Shown piece after piece: positions 41,536-50,730 of a DNA stretch of 64,000 nucleotides. Location of the stretch: positions 202,550-266,549 of the forward strand of contig NZ_BLAE01000006.1 of NCBI RefSeq assembly GCF_009687865.1, read 5' to 3'. The position numbers and the translations under genes are program-made. A model generated the notes under the pieces. It saw only the letters and a list, made by a program, of their open reading frames with translations. It was not told where the DNA came from and ran no database searches. Position 1 is the first letter of the stretch. Each line of letters begins with the position of its first letter. This stretch comes from Acrocarpospora macrocephala (GTDB lineage: Bacteria > Actinomycetota > Actinomycetes > Streptosporangiales > Streptosporangiaceae).

Positions 41536-42799
41536 CGACGTCCACGAGCCAGCCCAGATCGGGCGGTTGGTGTGCTTGCCGGGCCGGGAGATAGGCGAAG
41601 GAGAGCACAGCCAGCCGTACCGCTATGAAGCCATCCAGAGCGGAGGCCGGAATCAGGGCGAGCAGCGCGAAGGCGAGTCCGTCATACCAGGGCAGCGCAT
41701 AGGGGCTCGCGAACAGCCAGGCCACCACGAAGGCCAGCGAAACCGCCACCGTGTCCTGGCCGAGCCTGCGCACCAAACCCCAAGCCAGAGCTACGAACAC
41801 GAGCAAGGAGGCGATCTGGATCCAGACGCGGTAAGCACCCGCCCCGAACAGCCCCTGCAGGCCGTATTGGACGAGTTTCCAGGGAGTCGCCCAGGAGATC
41901 GACTTGCTGGCGTTGAGGACCTGATCGAACGCGTGCGGCCCGGCCAGCCAGTACGCGACCCCGACCGTCGCCGTCGCCACCCCGGCGAGGAGGGCAAGCC
42001 TGGGCAGGTTCCGGCGAGACTCCCACGCGGGGCCAAGCGCGACCAGTCCTACGGTGACCTTCACCGCGATGCCCAGACCGAGCAGAATCCCTCGCCGTAC
42101 GGCGAAACGCGAGCCGACCACCAGAGCGGCGATCATGAAGACGATGGCGAAGGTGTCCACGTGCATTCCGGCCGCCAGCTGGTAGACGACCAGGGGGTTG
42201 ACCGTCCAGAGCAGGGCGGCGCGGCGTTGCCGTACCGGATCTGAGCGGGTGGCGTGGTGGAGGAGCAGGGCCGTGACGATGAACGCGGCGGCGTTGATCA
42301 GGGCCAGGATGAAGACCGTCAGGCGGACGGAGCCGCCGATCCCGCTGGCGAGGGCCTGGGCGGCGGTGGCGAGCGGGCCGTAGACGCTGGGGGTGTGCGT
42401 CCATTCTTCGACCCAGGAAAGTGGGATGTCCGAAGGGACGGTTACGTAGGGGTCGAAGCCGTGGGTGGCCAGATATCCGTACGCGGCGTAGTTGAGGTGG
42501 TCGGCGGAGCCGAAGGGCGGGAGGAAGGCCAGGATCGCGGCGACCGTACCGCCGGTGATCAGGAGCAGGCGGGGGTGAGGGCCGTCGGCGCGCAGGCCGG
42601 TGAGGAGGCCGATGGCGCCGAGCGCGAGCGCGGCGGCGGCCAGTGCGATGACCAGGTGGCCGTCCGGGTAAATCTCCAGCGAGTACGGCGGCTGCCCGGC
42701 CAGGCCCGGGAGCTCGGGAACCATGGCCGACGGGCCCAGCAGAGCGACGGTGATCGTCAGCAGCAGTGAGCCGCCGATGCACCCAAGCGAGACTTTCAC
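41381..42799 (-). CDS. Alpha-1,6-mannosyltransferase-like membrane protein (MptB/GT-C type)
   Basis: 472 residues from GTG 42799, whose GTGA overlaps the stop of the GT2 gene. The open frame continues upstream to 43588 but that part is an antisense-type shadow of the GT2 gene. Multi-pass GT-C protein: FLPPFGSADHLNYAAYGYLA with the acidic loop residue, DPYVTVPSDIPLSWVEEWTH, YGPLATAAQALASGIGG and NPLVVYQLAAGMHVDTFAIV, all typical of MptB-like polyprenol-phosphomannose-dependent enzymes. The tail (VPTPPGSAAPRPSAPSPES) is low-complexity and lies in the 155-bp overlap with the convergent gene. Confidence 0.85.
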   Translation of the reverse strand: MKVSLGCIGGSLLLTITVALLGPSAMVPELPGLAGQPPYSLEIYPDGHLVIALAAAALALGAIGLLTGLRADGPHPRLLLITGGTVAAILAFLPPFGSADHLNYAAYGYLATHGFDPYVTVPSDIPLSWVEEWTHTPSVYGPLATAAQALASGIGGSVRLTVFILALINAAAFIVTALLLHHATRSDPVRQRRAALLWTVNPLVVYQLAAGMHVDTFAIVFMIAALVVGSRFAVRRGILLGLGIAVKVTVGLVALGPAWESRRNLPRLALLAGVATATVGVAYWLAGPHAFDQVLNASKSISWATPWKLVQYGLQGLFGAGAYRVWIQIASLLVFVALAWGLVRRLGQDTVAVSLAFVVAWLFASPYALPWYDGLAFALLALIPASALDGFIAVRLAVLSFAYLPARQAHQPPDLGWLVDVVRAQLVPWTLLALTVALGVWAWRGAGRVPTPPGSAAPRPSAPSPESRSPSR

Positions 42800-43557
42800 T
42801 TCGGCTTGAGGGAATCCAGCGCCTTGGTGACCGTGGGTTCCCTGCTGGCGAGGGCGCGGGAGACGTCGCGCAGCTGTTTGGCGCGATGGAGCTGGGAGCG
42901 CCAGTCGGTGCCGGTGGCCCGGTGCGCCATCTCGACTTCGACCTCCACCACCCGGAATCCCCGGCGCAGCAGGTCGATGGTGAGACCGGTCTCGACGCCG
43001 AACCCGTGCGCCAGCGGCCGGGCCGCCTCGAACGCGCTGCGGGTCAGGCAGCGCTGCCCGTTGAGCGGCTGGGTGGCGTCCCAGCCGGTCGCGCGTTTGA
43101 TGCCTTCCTTCGCGAGCTTGACCACGATGCCGTGACCGCCCAGTTTCACCCGGTTCGCGAAGATCGCAATGGTCATGTCGGCTTCGCCCGTGCGGACCGG
43201 CGTGATCAGCGGGGCGGCGGCCAGCGCGGTCTCGGCCAGGTCGCCGTCCAGGAACAGCAGGTGCCGGTGCGAGGGCCGTCCTTCCGGATCGGACCGGCCC
43301 TCCTCCAGCAGGCGCACGGCCTCCGCGCCGGTCTCCATCGCGGCGGCCTTGCCACGGTTGCGGCTGTGCCGGACCACGGTGGCGCCCGCCGCCCTGGCCA
43401 GCCGGCCGGTCTGGTCGGTCGAGCCGTCGTCGACGACCACCACCAGATCGACTCCGGGCAGCTCGCGGGCGGCGGTCACCGTGGCGGCGATCCGTTCGCC
43501 CTCGTCCCGCGCCGAGATGATGACCGCGGTATCCGGACTTGGGACCACCTCGGTCAT
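42796..43557 (-). CDS. Family 2 glycosyltransferase (DPM1-like)
   Basis: 253 residues from ATG 43557 (ATGA overlap with the STAS gene). GT-A fold: AVIISARDEGERIAATVTAA, VDLVVVVDDGSTDQTGRLA and HLLFLDGDLAETAL (DxD metal site). QPLNGQRCLTRSAFEAARPL and GFGVETGLTIDLLRRGF are the usual polyprenol-phosphate-sugar-synthase-like segments. It could make a polyprenyl-phosphate sugar donor for the GT-C enzyme with which it is coupled (inference). Order in the operon: STAS, GT2, MptB-like. Confidence 0.88.
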   Translation of the reverse strand: MTEVVPSPDTAVIISARDEGERIAATVTAARELPGVDLVVVVDDGSTDQTGRLARAAGATVVRHSRNRGKAAAMETGAEAVRLLEEGRSDPEGRPSHRHLLFLDGDLAETALAAAPLITPVRTGEADMTIAIFANRVKLGGHGIVVKLAKEGIKRATGWDATQPLNGQRCLTRSAFEAARPLAHGFGVETGLTIDLLRRGFRVVEVEVEMAHRATGTDWRSQLHRAKQLRDVSRALASREPTVTKALDSLKPK

Positions 43558-43937
43558 CCGGTCTTTTCCGCCAGGTCCGCCGGGACACTCTCGTGCACGG
43601 TGAAGACCGAGTCCAGGCCGGTCACCTGAAGGATCTTGCGGACCGCCGGGCGGGGCGCGGCGACTTCGAGCACGCCGCCCCGTTCCTTGAGCCGTTTGAG
43701 CGCGGAGAGCAGCACGTTCATGCCCGTGGAGTCGCAGAACTCGACTCCGGACATGTCGATGACCACCCGGTCGGGACCGGTCTCCTCCAGCAGGCGGGTG
43801 AACTCCGACTGCAGGCGAGGCGCGGTATATAGGTCGATTTCACCAGCGATGGCCATGACGGCGTGGCCGGCGTGGGATCGCGTCGAGACTTTGAGCTCCA
43901 CAGCGCGCACACTAGCGCCGTCCCCGCCCTGGGTCAC
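43554..43937 (-). CDS. STAS-domain anti-sigma-factor antagonist
   Basis: 127 residues from GTG 43937 with CAGGA upstream. The STAS fold is complete: HAVMAIAGEIDLYTAPRLQS, RVVIDMSGVEFCDSTGMNVL (the Ser of DSTGM is the phosphorylation site) and LKRLKERGGVLEVAAPRPA. Partner-switching role: binds an RsbW-type kinase and frees a sigma factor. A candidate kinase-type ATPase is at 47489. First gene of an operon with two glycosyltransferases. Confidence 0.92.
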   Translation of the reverse strand: MTQGGDGASVRAVELKVSTRSHAGHAVMAIAGEIDLYTAPRLQSEFTRLLEETGPDRVVIDMSGVEFCDSTGMNVLLSALKRLKERGGVLEVAAPRPAVRKILQVTGLDSVFTVHESVPADLAEKTG

Positions 43938-44084
43938 GTTTCCTGGGAATTACCGAAGAGTCGTTCGCCCTTTGTCCCCGATTTCGGCCCCGCGTAAACG
44001 CAGAGTGCGCGAAGCTTGACACTACGATACCGGCCTGGCCGGAAGGGGGAAGGGCCCTGGCTGTCACCGGGGCCCACAGCACGC

Positions 44085-44450
44085 ATGAACACAGAACTTC
44101 CGGAAGACCCGCTGCGCCGCCGCCTGCGGGAACGGCTGGAGCTCATCCAGGTCAGGACCGACAAGGCGACCTCGTGGCGGGAGTCGTCGGCGACGTTGCG
44201 CTCGCTCGTCAATCGTGAGGGGTATGTGCCGATCAAGGCGAAGCTGGCGGTCGAGGATCTGGATTTCCTGGCCGGGGCGCGGGAGGAAGTGCTCAGCTTC
44301 GTCGAGCTCGGGCTGCGCCTGCTCGATCTGCATCAGCCGCGGGATGCGGGCGGCATCACCAGCGATACCGCGCACCCGATCCTGCGCTGCCGCAGTTGCA
44401 TGTGGCGCTGGCCCTGCCCGACATTTCGCGCTATGTCGGATGCGTTCTGA
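44085..44450 (+). CDS. Small hypothetical protein with C-terminal Cys pair
   Basis: 121 residues from ATG 44085. The N-terminal half is charged helix (EDPLRRRLRERLELIQVRTD), and the middle AVEDLDFLAGAREEVLSFVE is followed by an end with CRSCMWRWPCP, a CxxC-plus-Cys pattern that may bind zinc. Similar short proteins are common near regulators in this group (from memory). No function assigned. Convergent with the sensor kinase. Confidence 0.65.
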   Translation: MNTELPEDPLRRRLRERLELIQVRTDKATSWRESSATLRSLVNREGYVPIKAKLAVEDLDFLAGAREEVLSFVELGLRLLDLHQPRDAGGITSDTAHPILRCRSCMWRWPCPTFRAMSDAF

Positions 44451-44453
44451 TCG

Positions 44454-45569
44454 TCAGAGTCGGGCTGTCGGCAGGCGGATCTCGAAGCGGCAGCCTGGGC
44501 CTTCGTTCGCCACGGTGACCGTGCCGCCGTGCGCCTCGACCAGGCCTTTCGTGATCGCCAGACCGAGCCCGCCGCCGTCGGGCCCAGGCGTGCGGGCCAG
44601 CTCGCCACGAAAGGCCACATCGAAGACCCGCGCCAGATCCTCCGCCGGAATACCCCCACACGCATCCAGGACCGACAAACTCACCATCTCCCCGTCCGTC
44701 ACCGCCCTGATCGATACCGAACCATCCGACGGGGTATGCCGGATCGCATTGACCAGCAGGTTGCGCAGCGCCCGCCCGATCGCCCCCGGATCGGCGTGAA
44801 CCGGTAGAACTGGCTCCACGTCCGCCTTCAACCGCACTCCTCGAGCCAGGGGCTCCACGCCCGCGAGCACGTCGGCGACCACATCCCCCAGCCCCACCCG
44901 GGCCTTCGCCAGCCGGAACGAACCCGCATGGATCCGGGACAGCTCGAACAGGTCGTCCACCATCCCGGAGAGCCGGTCCACCTCCAGCCTGATCTGTGCG
45001 TGATAGCGCCGGATTGTGGCTGGATCGTCGACCACGCCGTCCTCCAGCGCCTCAGCCATCGCCCGCATGCCCGCCAGCGGCGTACGCAGATCGTGGCTCA
45101 CCCACGAGACCAGCTCGCGCCGCGCGCTCTCCAGGGTCCGCTCCCGCTCCCGGCCGTTGCGAATTCGCGCGTACGCCTGGTCGAGCGCCTGGCTGACCTT
45201 CTCCAGCTCGGCGGGGAGCGCGATCCGGCCGGGTGCGACGTACTCGCCGGTCTCGGTGGTCTCCTCGACGGCGGTGACCAGCGCCTTGCTGGCCGCCACC
45301 AGCCGCCGCGCGGTGACCAGCGCGACCCCGACGCCGACGATCGCCCCGATCGCGATGATGGTAAGCACGATGTCCCGCGGCCGCCCGTCGATGACCATCG
45401 CCATCGTGATCGCCACGACCCCCGCCAGCGTGGCCAGCACGGTGATCACCGCGACCACGCTCAGCATCACGCCGATCGACCGCCGCCGCAGCAGGCGCAG
45501 CACGGCGACCCCGAGCAGCGCGATGATCAGGCCGAACCCGGCGCTGACGGCGAGGGCCTGGATGATCAC
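44454..45569 (-). CDS. Sensor histidine kinase, HisKA type
   Basis: 371 residues from ATG 45569. Two or three membrane helices occupy residues 1-90 with almost no extracytoplasmic loop, a HAMP-like linker follows, H-box [21 protein letters not shown]-box [14 protein letters not shown]-box SVLDACGGI with Gly, and G2 [18 protein letters not shown]. The kinase is complete. It overlaps the response regulator stop by 4 bp, and regulator and kinase are one operon. Signal unknown; the small sensor region suggests membrane or cell-wall stress sensing. Confidence 0.93.
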   Translation of the reverse strand: MIIQALAVSAGFGLIIALLGVAVLRLLRRRSIGVMLSVVAVITVLATLAGVVAITMAMVIDGRPRDIVLTIIAIGAIVGVGVALVTARRLVAASKALVTAVEETTETGEYVAPGRIALPAELEKVSQALDQAYARIRNGRERERTLESARRELVSWVSHDLRTPLAGMRAMAEALEDGVVDDPATIRRYHAQIRLEVDRLSGMVDDLFELSRIHAGSFRLAKARVGLGDVVADVLAGVEPLARGVRLKADVEPVLPVHADPGAIGRALRNLLVNAIRHTPSDGSVSIRAVTDGEMVSLSVLDACGGIPAEDLARVFDVAFRGELARTPGPDGGGLGLAITKGLVEAHGGTVTVANEGPGCRFEIRLPTARL

Positions 45570-46267
45570 GACAATGGCTCGTAGCGGTAGCCGACACCCC
45601 AGACCGTGACGATCCTCCGCGGATCGGTGGGATCAGCCTCGATCTTCTCCCGCAGCCTGCGCACATGTACGGTCACCGTGGACGAATCCCCGAACGACCA
45701 GCCCCAGACTCGATCCAGCAACGCGGTCCGGCTGAACGCCTGGCGTGGGTTGCGCAGCAGGTAGGCGAGCAGGTCGAACTCGCGCGCGGTGAGAGTGATC
45801 TCGGCGCCGCCGAGCCGGACCTCGTGGGCGCCCACATCCACCACCAGGTCGCCGTCCCTGAGCACCCCGGTGCCGGTCGGGACCAGCGCGCCACGCGCCC
45901 GGCGCAGCACCGACTGCACCCGTAATGCCAGCTCGCGCGGGCTGAACGGCTTGGTCACGTAGTCGTCGGCGCCGGTCTCCAGGCCGATCACCCGGTCGAT
46001 CTCCTCGCCCAGCGCGGTCAGCATGATCACCGGAACCGGCCAGCGCTCGCGCAGTTTCCGGCACACCTGCAGGCCGTCCATCTTCGGCAACATCAGGTCG
46101 AGCACCAGCAGATCGGGCGGATTGGCCAGCGCCCGCCGCAGCGCCTCAGCACCATCCCCGACGCATTCCACCTCATGCCCGTCCCGCTCCAGATACCGGG
46201 CCACCACCTCGGCCACGGTCGGGTCATCGTCCACAACGAGGATGCGCGCGGCGGGATTGACAGTCAC
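45566..46267 (-). CDS. OmpR/PhoB-type response regulator
   Basis: 233 residues from ATG 46267. Receiver: [20 protein letters not shown], phospho-Asp in [13 protein letters not shown], Lys in [13 protein letters not shown]. The C-terminal winged helix reads [36 protein letters not shown] and [10 protein letters not shown]. Partner of the following kinase. Its likely targets include its own promoter and the small membrane proteins at 46386, which start 119 bp away on the other strand. Confidence 0.95.
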   Translation of the reverse strand: MTVNPAARILVVDDDPTVAEVVARYLERDGHEVECVGDGAEALRRALANPPDLLVLDLMLPKMDGLQVCRKLRERWPVPVIMLTALGEEIDRVIGLETGADDYVTKPFSPRELALRVQSVLRRARGALVPTGTGVLRDGDLVVDVGAHEVRLGGAEITLTAREFDLLAYLLRNPRQAFSRTALLDRVWGWSFGDSSTVTVHVRRLREKIEADPTDPRRIVTVWGVGYRYEPLS

Positions 46268-46385
46268 CTTCCCAGACTAGGGTGCGCCCCCCACACCCCC
46301 GCGAACCCGTTAGAACGCCGTAATTGATTCACGTGAAACCGCTGATCTTCTCGCGACTGTCGGTGGCAGCGCGTATTTTGAGGTC

Positions 46386-46553
46386 ATGGCCCGAACCGCG
46401 CTGACCGTCGTCGGCATCCTTCTCGCAATCTGGCTGGTGGTCAGCTTCCTGATCCCCGCCCTGTTCGCGACGCTGAAATTCCTGCTGATCTTCGCGCTGA
46501 TCGCGCTCGCCGTCGTCGTGACGATCACCCTGGTGGGCAAGAGCTCACGATGA
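46386..46553 (+). CDS. 55-residue double-helix membrane peptide
   Basis: ATG 46386 to TGA 46553, overlapping the next start in ATGA. It is almost entirely hydrophobic: ARTALTVVGILLAIWLVVSF and LKFLLIFALIALAVVVTITL, with a charged end GKSSR. Below standard gene-finding size. Coupling to the DUF6412-like gene and the insertase argues that it is real. It may be a substrate or a partner of the insertase (inference). Confidence 0.6.
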   Translation: MARTALTVVGILLAIWLVVSFLIPALFATLKFLLIFALIALAVVVTITLVGKSSR

Positions 46554-46783
46554 TCCTCCAGGCCCTGCTCGGACTGCTCGCCCTGCCTGCCGGCGTGGGC
46601 GTGCTGGCCGCCGTGGGCCTGCTGCTCCTCACCTGGGCGCTCGGCCGGCTGGCCGCCGCGCCCAGGATCGTGTCCGCGCTGCTCGGGGCGGGCGTCGAAG
46701 CCGTCGTCGTACGGCTTCGCGACCCGGGCACCGCCGGACGCCCCCGCCCGAGAGCCCCATCGGGAAGCCCGGCGCTCGCCTGA
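46550..46783 (+). CDS. Small membrane protein (DUF6412-like)
   Basis: 77 residues from ATG 46550, coupled to the peptide before it. Two helices, LQALLGLLALPAGVGVLAAV and LLLTWALGRLAAA, are followed by a basic Pro-rich tail VVVRLRDPGTAGRPRPRAPS. In actinomycetes a protein of this type precedes a YidC-like gene, as here. Function unknown; probably acts with the insertase. Confidence 0.65.
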   Translation: MILQALLGLLALPAGVGVLAAVGLLLLTWALGRLAAAPRIVSALLGAGVEAVVVRLRDPGTAGRPRPRAPSGSPALA

Positions 46784-46832
46784 CCGCGAGCGCCTTCGTC
46801 ATGTTCAAACCCTGACGAAAGGCTTCCCACCC

Positions 46833-47492
46833 ATGTTCGACTTCGTGCTCTCCCCTGCCTACGACCTGCTCACCGCGCTCACCGATCTGACCGGCGCCAC
46901 GCTCGCCATCATCCTGTTCACCGTCGGCGTCCGGCTGCTCCTGCTTCCGCTCGGTCTCCGCCAGGCCCGCGCCCAGCGGGCGAAGACCCGGCTCGCCCCG
47001 GACGTGGCGAAACTCCGCAAAAGGTTCGCCGGCGATCCGCAACGTTTCCAGCGCGAACTCGGCGCCCTCTACGCCCGCGAGGGCACGTCCATGTTCGCGG
47101 GGCTCGGCGCCGGGCTCGCGCAACTCCCGTTCTTCCTGGTGATGTACCGGTTGTTCGTCTCCGCGACGATCGCAGGACAGCCGAATCTCCTGCTGGCACA
47201 AAGTACGCTTGGGGTACCACTAGGTGAACATTTCGGTGCGGTGGTCGCGCATTCGGGACTGTTCGGCGCGCCCTCGCTGATCTTCCTCGGGCTGTTCGTG
47301 CTGCTGGCGCTGGTCGCCTGGCAGTCGACGCGGCTGATTCCCGAAATGCCGGACGTGCCGATGTCGGGGCTGTTTCGACTGTTGCCTTATGGAAGCGTGA
47401 TCGCCGCCGGATTCCTCCCGCTCGCCGCGGGTATCTATCTCGTGATCAGCACGGCTTGGACGACCGCCGAACGTTCCCTACGGACCGTTTAG
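46833..47492 (+). CDS. YidC/Oxa1-family membrane insertase, second paralogue type
   Basis: 219 residues from ATG 46833. The five-helix YidC core is recognisable: LAIILFTVGVRLLLLPLGLR with the conserved Arg in the groove, KLRKRFAGDPQRFQRELGAL coiled-coil hairpin, FLVMYRLFVSATIAGQP and LIFLGLFVLLALVAWQ. It is shorter than the housekeeping YidC and lacks the basic tail, so it is probably an accessory paralogue dedicated to the small membrane proteins encoded before it. Ends 4 bp into the convergent ATPase gene. Confidence 0.85.
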   Translation: MFDFVLSPAYDLLTALTDLTGATLAIILFTVGVRLLLLPLGLRQARAQRAKTRLAPDVAKLRKRFAGDPQRFQRELGALYAREGTSMFAGLGAGLAQLPFFLVMYRLFVSATIAGQPNLLLAQSTLGVPLGEHFGAVVAHSGLFGAPSLIFLGLFVLLALVAWQSTRLIPEMPDVPMSGLFRLLPYGSVIAAGFLPLAAGIYLVISTAWTTAERSLRTV

Positions 47493-47941
47493 ACGACCTC
47501 GCGCAGCGCGCATATTCCGGTCGTCCGCGTCTGCGTGTTTCGGGCAGGCTGAGGGGCGTGCAGGATCGCCCAGACGGTCGTGGACTCCCCTTCGTGCCGT
47601 ACGCCCCAGCGCTCGGCCAGGTATTCCACGATGCCGAGCCCGCGGCCCCCGAGGGACGACAGCGTCGGGCGGCCGGCGCGCGGTTCCGTGGCCGCGCCGC
47701 CGTCGCTGACGGAGATCTCCACGTGGCCCTCAGCACAGCTCCACGCCACTCTGAGCTGCCCGGATGCGAGCGGGTGCGCATGCCGCAGCGCGTTGCTGAG
47801 GAGCTCGCTCATCACCAGCACGGTGTCGTCGACCGCTCCCGCGTACACCCCGGATTCGAGCAGATCGGCGCTGAGGCGTTGTCGCGCGACGGCGACACTC
47901 GCCAGTGCATACGGCAACATGATGACGCTCGACGCACTCAC
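47489..47941 (-). CDS. RsbW-like serine-kinase/anti-sigma ATPase
   Basis: 150 residues. HATPase_c_2 domain: VAVARQRLSADLLESGV, DTVLVMSELLSNALRHAHPL (N-box), VEISVSDGGAATEP (D-box) and LGGRGLGIVEYLAERWGV (G2). Such proteins phosphorylate STAS antagonists or hold sigma factors; many in actinomycetes have unknown partners. The STAS protein at 43554 is the nearest candidate. Confidence 0.88.
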   Translation of the reverse strand: MSASSVIMLPYALASVAVARQRLSADLLESGVYAGAVDDTVLVMSELLSNALRHAHPLASGQLRVAWSCAEGHVEISVSDGGAATEPRAGRPTLSSLGGRGLGIVEYLAERWGVRHEGESTTVWAILHAPQPARNTQTRTTGICALREVV

Positions 47942-48077
47942 CTCCCCGTATTCCCGTACCGCTGAGGGTCGCTAGGGACCGCGCACCCCAGTACGACCGA
48001 AATGCCCGCTTAGCTGAGAGCGGAAACCGATCGACCATTACAGCTTGTGAACATTGGACGATAGGTCACACGTACCG

Positions 48078-49988
48078 TTACCCGTCCGTTACCGCGCCGG
48101 TGAGTCCGGTCCTGTAATGGGGTTCCCCGGCGTCCACCCGGAGCACGAAACGCATCCGGGTGCCGCCGCCGGGGCGGGCCAGCGCGGTCACCTCGCCGCC
48201 CTGGGCCCGGGCCAAACTCCGCACGATGTAAAGCCCGAGGCCGACCCCGCCGAACCGGCGGCGGTCGCCGCTGTCGCCCTGGACGAAACGCTCGAACACC
48301 CGCTCCCGGTCGGCCGGGCGGATGCCGATGCCCTCGTCGTCCACGACCAGCACCACGCTGTCGTCCTCCGGCCAGGCCTCGACCCGGATCAGGCCGCCGT
48401 CCGGGGAGTACTTGAAGGCGTTCTCCAGCAGCTGGCCGAGCAGGATGTCGGTGGCCAGCGCGTCGCCGTGCACGGCCGGCAGGTCCTCCGGGATGGTCAC
48501 CTCGACCCGGTGCCGGTCGGACAGCACGGGCAGGCCGAGGGTGGCCGCGTGCACCCGTTCGGCCAGGTCGAAACGTTCCGAGCGGACCGGGGGCTCGGCC
48601 GCGCCGGCCCGGGCGCCGAGCAGGAGGTGGTCGATGAGCTGGCCGAGGGATTTGGCGCGTTCCGCGATGGTGTGCACGGCGGAGCGGCGCTCGGTGTCGG
48701 ACATCTTGTCCCAGCGGGCGTCCAGGGTGCTGGCGAACCCGCGCACCACCGTGATCGGGGTGCGCAGCTCGTGGCTGGTGGTGGCCAGGAACAGGTCCTT
48801 GGCCTCCTCCAGCTCCTTGGCCCTGGTGATGTCGCGGAAGTCGACCACGATCTCGCCGGTCTCGTCGATCTCGGCGCAGAGCACGTCCAGCCAGCGTCCG
48901 GAGGGGAGCTGGATGGTCAGCTTCTCGCCGGGCAGCGGCAGCGCGAACGGGGGCGGGCCGCCGATGACCTCGTCCGCGGGGAACCCGGTGAGCTCGGCGG
49001 CGGCCGGGTTCCACTGGATCACGCAGCCGGTTCCGTCCAGTACGGCGATGCCGTCCGCGCTGGCGTCGAAGACCGCGCGCTCGTGGGCGCGTTGCCGTAC
49101 CGCGTCCTGGTAGGCGGTGGCGTTGGCCACCGCGATGCCGGCGTGGCCGGCGAGGAGTTCGAGCAGTTCGAGTTCGAGGTGGCCGGGTTTGCGCTTGGCG
49201 AACAGGGCGTAGAGCGCTCCATAGGGGCGGCCGCCGACGGCCGCGATGCCGACCGCGATGGTGTGCAGGCCGTCGAGCTTGGCCCAGATGAGGTCCTGGA
49301 GCCCGTCGTGCCCGGTCTCCAGCATGACCGGCTTGCCGGTGCGCAGGAGCTTGCCGACCAGGCTGGATCCCAGGTCGGCGGTGGCGCCGCGGATCGAGTC
49401 GGGCAACTGGTGCGAGCCGACCAGCCTGAGCCGGTCCTTCTCGATCAGGACGAAACCGCCCGCGTCCGCGCCGGTCAGCTCGGTGAGGCTGGCGGCGATC
49501 CGGTCCAGCACGACCGGCAGGTCCAGTTCGGCGTTGATGTCGCCGACCACGTCGGTGAGGCGGCGGACGAGACGCGCCCGGCGAACCACCCGGCTGCGCG
49601 CGGCCTCGTCCTCCTCGGTGAGGTGATAAACGCTGACATATCCGAGTAGCGTGCCGGATTCGGTACGGAGCGCGCTCGTGTCGACCTGGACGTCCAGCAG
49701 CTGGCCGTCGCGGCGGAACCGTTTGGTCCTGAGCGAGACCTGGCCGCCGTTGCGCACCCGCTCCAGCACGGCGTTGTGCTCGGCCATCAGCTCGCTCGGC
49801 ACCAGCGGCGCGCGGCGGCCGAGCAGCTCCGCGGCGGGCCAGCCGAACAGCCGCTCGGCGGCCGGGTTCCAGCTGAGCACGGAGAGGTCGCGGTCCAGGG
49901 CGACGATGGCGTTGGCGGCCGCGGCCACCACGGCCTTGGCCAGACCATCGTCCTCGGTGTCCCATTCGTCCCTGTGATCACTCTCCAT
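48078..49988 (-). CDS. PAS-GAF-PAS sensor histidine kinase, cytosolic
   Basis: 636 residues from ATG 49988. First PAS (about 20-125: NAIVALDRDLSVLSWNPAAE), GAF (about 150-300: VLDRIAASLTELTGADAGGF), second PAS (about 310-400: ADGIAVLDGTGCVIQWNPAA), then HisKA with ATTSHELRTPITVVRGFAST, N-box GQLLENAFKYSPDGG, D-box LVVDDEGIGI and G2 GGVGLGLYIVRSLARAQGG. No membrane helix, so it senses a cytoplasmic ligand or redox state. No response regulator is adjacent (orphan). Confidence 0.92.
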   Translation of the reverse strand: MESDHRDEWDTEDDGLAKAVVAAAANAIVALDRDLSVLSWNPAAERLFGWPAAELLGRRAPLVPSELMAEHNAVLERVRNGGQVSLRTKRFRRDGQLLDVQVDTSALRTESGTLLGYVSVYHLTEEDEAARSRVVRRARLVRRLTDVVGDINAELDLPVVLDRIAASLTELTGADAGGFVLIEKDRLRLVGSHQLPDSIRGATADLGSSLVGKLLRTGKPVMLETGHDGLQDLIWAKLDGLHTIAVGIAAVGGRPYGALYALFAKRKPGHLELELLELLAGHAGIAVANATAYQDAVRQRAHERAVFDASADGIAVLDGTGCVIQWNPAAAELTGFPADEVIGGPPPFALPLPGEKLTIQLPSGRWLDVLCAEIDETGEIVVDFRDITRAKELEEAKDLFLATTSHELRTPITVVRGFASTLDARWDKMSDTERRSAVHTIAERAKSLGQLIDHLLLGARAGAAEPPVRSERFDLAERVHAATLGLPVLSDRHRVEVTIPEDLPAVHGDALATDILLGQLLENAFKYSPDGGLIRVEAWPEDDSVVLVVDDEGIGIRPADRERVFERFVQGDSGDRRRFGGVGLGLYIVRSLARAQGGEVTALARPGGGTRMRFVLRVDAGEPHYRTGLTGAVTDG

Positions 49989-50076
49989 CCCTCCATCGTG
50001 CCTGTTTTCCGGTCGTGATCTTGGTGTTTTTCATGGCTCCGCTACGCTGCTCGGGAGAGCGAGAGGAAGTGGGGCC

Positions 50077-50652
50077 ATGTCTCAAGGGGTGTCCACGGGG
50101 GACCTCGAAGCCCTGCTTCGCGTGACCGCGCCCAACTACGTCGGGGAGACCCCGCCGGATGTCGCGTTCGGCACGGCGGAAACGCCCGTCGGGGGCGTGG
50201 TCCTGGCGGTGACGGCACGCGGTGTCGTGGCGTGCAGCTTCGAATCAGAGCACACGGTGTTCGCCCGGATTTATCGTGATGTGGGCAGGTTCATCGGGCC
50301 TGACCCGCGCCGCCTGGATCCGGTACGGCGCGAGCTCGACGCGTACTTCGCCGGGAAGTTGCGCGCCTTCACCGTGCCGTTCGACCTGCGCTTGGCGACA
50401 CCCTTCGCGCGTACGGTGCTGCCGATGATGGTGGCCGTCGGATACGGGAGCGTCACCACGTACCAGGAGATCGCCGGGCGGATCGGGCGACCGCAGGCGC
50501 TGCGGGCGGTGGCCAACGCGATCACCGCCAATCCGGTCTGCCTGGTCGTGCCCTGCCATCGGGCGATCGATTCCTCCGGCTCGATCGGGTCGTACGCGGG
50601 GGGCACGCCCGCCAAAGAGCATCTTCTTCGTATGGAAGGCGTGCTGAACTAG
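50077..50652 (+). CDS. ogt: Methylated-DNA-protein-cysteine methyltransferase (Ogt-like)
   Basis: 191 residues from ATG 50077. The acceptor motif is LVVPCHRAIDSSGSIGSYAG with the active Cys; the helix-turn-helix segment YQEIAGRIGRPQALRAVANA with Arg finger precedes it. N-terminal domain: PVGGVVLAVTARGVVACSFE. The enzyme removes methyl from O6-methylguanine in a suicide reaction. Length and domain order are normal. The partner glycosylases AlkA or Ada are not in this window. Confidence 0.93.
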   Translation: MSQGVSTGDLEALLRVTAPNYVGETPPDVAFGTAETPVGGVVLAVTARGVVACSFESEHTVFARIYRDVGRFIGPDPRRLDPVRRELDAYFAGKLRAFTVPFDLRLATPFARTVLPMMVAVGYGSVTTYQEIAGRIGRPQALRAVANAITANPVCLVVPCHRAIDSSGSIGSYAGGTPAKEHLLRMEGVLN

Positions 50653-50730
50653 TCACCTTGGGTTTGCGATCGTCACTTAATGTGATAGCTATGTCACGGC
50701 ATGCAATCAGCAAAGTGACGAGGAGTGGCC

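Noticed and set aside
42800..43588. Upstream extension of the MptB-like frame
   Set aside because: It overlaps the whole GT2 gene in another frame with Arg/Gly-rich sequence; GTG 42799 in GTGA overlap is the natural start.
48010..49965. 651-codon minus-strand open frame
   Set aside because: Out-of-frame shadow of the PAS-GAF kinase on the same strand; almost only Arg/Gly/Ala/Pro.
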